From: Ralstonia soli | Lineage (GTDB): Bacteria > Pseudomonadota > Gammaproteobacteria > Burkholderiales > Burkholderiaceae | Assembly: GCF_023955655.1 (NCBI RefSeq) | Contig: NZ_JAMXHT010000005.1 | Span: forward strand, 435,462-499,461 | Length of the DNA stretch: 64,000 nt | Direction of reading: 5' to 3' | Part shown: piece after piece, positions 61,438-64,000 of the stretch | Layout of the letters: each line of letters begins with the position of its first letter | Position numbering within the stretch: the first letter of the stretch is position 1 | Notes under the pieces: generated by a model | Told to the model about the DNA's origin: nothing | What the model saw: only the letters and a program-made list of their open reading frames with translations | Databases searched by the model: none | Translations under genes and position numbers: made by a program

Positions 61438-62163
61438 GTGTTGTCCACTCAGCAAACCCCTGCAGTTCACCCGCCCGCATTGCCCGCAAGCAGTGTGATT
61501 CTTGACGCCATCGAAGCCCGCTTTGATCCGGCTGACATGCCCGCGCGCATGGCTGCCGCGCTTGATGCGGTGCGGCTTGGCGTGCCCGTCGTCGTGCTCG
61601 ACGATGCGGACCGCGAGAACGAGGCCGACCTCATCGTCGCCGCTGACAAGCTCACGCAGGCCAGCATGGCGATGCTCATTCGCGAATGCAGCGGCATCGT
61701 CTGCCTGTGCCTGACGGCGGAGAAGGCGGCCACACTGGGCCTGCGCCCGATGGTGGAAGACAACCGCAGCCAGTACGGCACGGCGTTCACGGTATCGATC
61801 GAAGCGCGCACGGGAGTGAGTACCGGGGTGTCGGCGGCCGATCGCATCACGACCATTCGCGCGGCGATTGCGCCGGATGCGGACACGCAATCGGTCGTGA
61901 GCCCCGGGCATGTGTTCCCGCTGGTGGCGAAGGAGGGAGGGGTGCTGACGCGGCGCGGTCATACCGAAGGGTCGGTCGACCTGGCTAGCCTGGCGGGCCT
62001 GCCGCCGGCTGCGGTGCTATGCGAACTGATGTTGCCCGACGGCACCATGGCGCGCCGTGACGACGCGGTGCGCTTTGCTGATCAACACAACCTGCCGGTG
62101 CTGACCATTGAAGACATCGTCCAGTATCGGGAGCAGATGGAGCGCGCGGTCAGCTTCGTCTGA
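61438..62163 (+). CDS. ribB: 3,4-dihydroxy-2-butanone 4-phosphate synthase
   Basis: 241-residue enzyme of riboflavin synthesis converting ribulose 5-phosphate to dihydroxybutanone phosphate. Motifs: [19 protein letters not shown] (metal-binding Glu), [26 protein letters not shown] and [23 protein letters not shown] (in pieces). It is a stand-alone RibB without the RibA GTP cyclohydrolase part. The GTG start at 61438 has GAGGAG 7 bases ahead; a TTG at 61441 is in frame next to it. Upstream in-frame codons are the riboswitch. It is regulated by FMN through the element at 61147-61389. Confidence 0.95.
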   Translation: MLSTQQTPAVHPPALPASSVILDAIEARFDPADMPARMAAALDAVRLGVPVVVLDDADRENEADLIVAADKLTQASMAMLIRECSGIVCLCLTAEKAATLGLRPMVEDNRSQYGTAFTVSIEARTGVSTGVSAADRITTIRAAIAPDADTQSVVSPGHVFPLVAKEGGVLTRRGHTEGSVDLASLAGLPPAAVLCELMLPDGTMARRDDAVRFADQHNLPVLTIEDIVQYREQMERAVSFV

Positions 62164-62168
62164 CGAAA

Positions 62169-62217
62169 AAGCGGCCGCGCGCGAGTGAAGCGATTTACCG
62201 CTTGAGCGCGGCCGCTT
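62169..62217. terminator. 12-bp inverted repeat overlapping the eda 3' end
   Basis: Perfect arms AAGCGGCCGCGC (62169-62180) and GCGCGGCCGCTT (62206-62217) flank a smaller hairpin AAGCG/CGCTT. The right arm codes for the last residues of the convergent KDPG aldolase. Position between converging genes suggests a shared terminator; the T run on the eda side is short (five bases, from AAAAA at 62166-62170). Confidence 0.6.
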
Positions 62218-62821
62218 CCTTGGCCAGCGCCGTGATGCCGGCCCAGTCGCCGGCAGCGACCTTGTCCTTGGGCACCATCCACGAGCCTCCCACGCACACC
62301 ACGTTGGGCAGGGCCAGGTAGTCGGGTGCGCTTTGCGGCGTGATGCCGCCGGTCGGGCAGAAACGCACGTCGCCGAACGGGCCGTAGATCGACTTGAGCA
62401 TCGGGATGCCACCCGCCGCTTCGGCCGGGAAGAACTTCAGCGTGGTCAGGCCGAATTCCAGCGCCAGGATCAGCTCCGACGGCGTGGCGATGCCCGGCAG
62501 CCATTCCAGGCCGGATTTGGCTTGCGCCGCCGCCAGCGCGGGCGTGATACCGGGCGACACGGCAAACACCGCGCCTGCGTCTTTCGCCTGTTGGAAATGC
62601 TCCGGCCGCGTGAGCGTGCCGGCACCGACGATGGCATCGCTGCCGAGGTCCTTCACCACCGCGCGGATCACATCCAGCGCCACGGGCGTGCGCATCGTGA
62701 TCTCGAACGTGCGGATACCGCCCTCGTACAGCGCGCGGCACACCTTGACGCCTTCATCGACGGATTGGAACTGCAGCACCGGGATGACCGGGCCGGCCTT
62801 GACGACGGAATCGATACCCAC
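62195..62821 (-). CDS. eda: 2-dehydro-3-deoxy-phosphogluconate (KDPG) aldolase
   Basis: 208-residue class I aldolase of the Entner-Doudoroff pathway that splits KDPG into pyruvate and glyceraldehyde 3-phosphate. The Schiff-base lysine is in TLKFFPAEAAGG, the catalytic Glu in FEITMRTP, the phosphate loop in CPTGGI and VGGSWMVPKD. A GTG start at 62821 is supported by AGGAGA with 6-base spacing. It lies 33 bases downstream of the gluconate permease gene, as is common for gluconate utilisation operons. Confidence 0.96.
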   Translation of the reverse strand: MGIDSVVKAGPVIPVLQFQSVDEGVKVCRALYEGGIRTFEITMRTPVALDVIRAVVKDLGSDAIVGAGTLTRPEHFQQAKDAGAVFAVSPGITPALAAAQAKSGLEWLPGIATPSELILALEFGLTTLKFFPAEAAGGIPMLKSIYGPFGDVRFCPTGGITPQSAPDYLALPNVVCVGGSWMVPKDKVAAGDWAGITALAKEAAALKR

Positions 62822-62854
62822 AACGTTCTCCTAGATCAGTGTTGACAGAACAAC

Positions 62855-64000
62855 TTAAACGACGAGCGACAGCGCCAGGGTCAGCAGCAGCGCCACGATG
62901 GAGATGATGGTTTCCAGCACCGTCCACGTCTTGAAGGTTTCTGGCACGGTCAGGTTGAAGTATTCCTTCACCAGCCAGAAGCCGCCGTCGTTCACGTGCG
63001 AGAGGATCAGCGAGCCGGCACCGGTGGCGAGCACCATCAGCTCCGGCCGGACGGCCGCGCCCGACGCCGCAGCGATGGGGGCGACGATGCCGCAGGCGGT
63101 GGTCATGGCCACGGTGGCCGAACCGGTCGCAATGCGGATCATCACGGCCACCACCCAGCCCAGCAGCAGCGGCGACAGGTGCGCATCCGTGGCCACACCC
63201 ACGATGGCCTTCGACACGCCGGAGTCACGCAGGATCTGGCCGAAGCCACCGCCTGCGCCCACCACCAGCGTGATCGTGGCGATTGGCGCCAGGCACTCGT
63301 TGGTGAACTTGAGGATGGTCTCGCGGTTGAAGCCGCGTGCCTTGCCGAAGGTGTAGAAGCTCACCAGCGCAGCGATCAGCAGCGCCATCACCGAGTTGCC
63401 GGCCAGCTTCAGGATGTCATTGGCGAGCGTCTTGGGTGTCGCGATCAGATCGGCCCAGCTGCCGATCAGCATCAGCACCACCGGCAGCAGGATCGTGAAC
63501 AGCGTCACGCCAAAGGCCGGCAGTTCGCGCGTCTGATCGGCTTCAACGAATTGCGCGGCCAGGGGGTTGTCCTCAACCGGCTTGACGTAGCGCGAGATCA
63601 ACATCGCAAACAGCGGACCAGCCAGGATGGCCGTCGGCACGCCGACGATCAGGGCGTACATGATGGTCTTGCCGATGTCCGCCTGGTAGGCCGTCACGGC
63701 CAGCAGCGCGGCCGGGTGCGGCGGGATCAGGCCGTGCACCACCGACAGGCCCGCCACCATCGGCAGGCCGACCATCAGGATCGGTGTGCCCGTGCGCTTG
63801 GCCACGTTGAAGGCAATCGGGATCAGCAGCACGAAACCGACTTCAAAAAACACCGGCAAGCCGATGATGAAGGCAATCACCATCATTGCCCAGTGCGCGT
63901 TCTTCTCGCCAAAAGCGTTGATGAGCGTTTTGGCGATGCGCTCCGCGCCGCCTGATTCGGCCATCATCTTGCCGAGCATCGTACCCAGGCCTACCACCAG
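62855..64000 (-). CDS. Gluconate:H+ symporter (GntP family), truncated at window end
   Basis: C-terminal 381 residues of a GntP/GntT-type permease; the N-terminus lies beyond base 64000. Family motifs include GLGTMLGKMMAESGGAERIA (first window residues, in part), FFEVGFVLLIPIAF, GLIPPHPAAL, VGAGGGFGQILRDSGV and LILSHVNDGGFWLVKEYFNLT. It imports gluconate or a related sugar acid. It is probably co-transcribed with eda, which follows after 33 bases. Confidence 0.94.
   Translation of the reverse strand: MVVGLGTMLGKMMAESGGAERIAKTLINAFGEKNAHWAMMVIAFIIGLPVFFEVGFVLLIPIAFNVAKRTGTPILMVGLPMVAGLSVVHGLIPPHPAALLAVTAYQADIGKTIMYALIVGVPTAILAGPLFAMLISRYVKPVEDNPLAAQFVEADQTRELPAFGVTLFTILLPVVLMLIGSWADLIATPKTLANDILKLAGNSVMALLIAALVSFYTFGKARGFNRETILKFTNECLAPIATITLVVGAGGGFGQILRDSGVSKAIVGVATDAHLSPLLLGWVVAVMIRIATGSATVAMTTACGIVAPIAAASGAAVRPELMVLATGAGSLILSHVNDGGFWLVKEYFNLTVPETFKTWTVLETIISIVALLLTLALSLVV

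Noticed and set aside
1..64000. CRISPR arrays, tRNA/rRNA genes, transposases or phage genes
   Set aside because: No regularly spaced repeats, cloverleaf-like sequences, rRNA segments or transposase/integrase motifs were seen in either strand.

Overview
The window is high-GC DNA from a beta-proteobacterium. Protein resemblances, the set of regulators and the many dispersed hairpins point to the family Burkholderiaceae, most likely Ralstonia; this is inference from gene content, not a database match. No rRNA, tRNA, CRISPR array, intact insertion sequence or phage gene was seen, so this looks like a chromosome or chromid segment rich in metabolic islands. Both edges cut genes: nirB on the left and a gluconate permease on the right.

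Layout. 1-6.7 kb: assimilatory nitrate/nitrite reduction (nirB, nirD, an FAD-dependent oxidoreductase, nasA). 6.8-8.9 kb: a DUF2239 protein, probably a DNA-binding autoregulator, translationally coupled to a MATE efflux pump. 8.9-12.2 kb (minus): a short operon of alpha/beta hydrolase, DsbA/FrnE-like protein, Rieske ferredoxin and acyl-CoA ligase. 12.3-19.1 kb: a catabolic cluster (BKACE, MFS, quinone oxidoreductase, TauD-type dioxygenase, porin) divergent from its likely AraC regulator. 19.1-24 kb: an MFS exporter, two divergent cardiolipin-synthase-type phospholipase D genes and an entericidin. 24.3-31.6 kb: chemotaxis and c-di-GMP genes (MCP, degenerate GGDEF-EAL, PilZ protein, PAS-GGDEF cyclase) with GtrA and one orphan. 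31.7-39.4 kb: a GntR-controlled catabolic cluster (class V aminotransferase, two MFS carriers, amidase, hydratase-like protein). 39.4-39.7 kb: apparent gene remnants. 39.7-46.1 kb: ethanolamine utilisation (eutR divergent from permease, Tat-exported HAD phosphatase, eutB, eutC). 46.3-60.9 kb: envelope and drug-resistance genes (PagL lipid A deacylase, MdtABC-type RND pump with OprM-type channel, OmpR/EnvZ-type pair, DUF333 lipoprotein, ArnT-like transferase). 61.1-64 kb: FMN riboswitch and ribB, KDPG aldolase and a gluconate permease.

The most interesting candidates are: (1) the DUF2239-MATE unit, in which the first protein carries an AT-hook-like and a ribbon-helix-helix-like segment and its promoter is embedded in two inverted repeats; (2) the ethanolamine operon with a built-in periplasmic HAD phosphatase, which reads as a phosphoethanolamine scavenging route; (3) a leader before the PAS-GGDEF gene with two mutually exclusive 7-bp pairings, preceded by an unexplained array of hairpins; (4) a perfect 16-bp palindrome plus a variant over the gntR start codon, a likely autoregulated operator pair; (5) two catabolic clusters whose substrates cannot be named from sequence.
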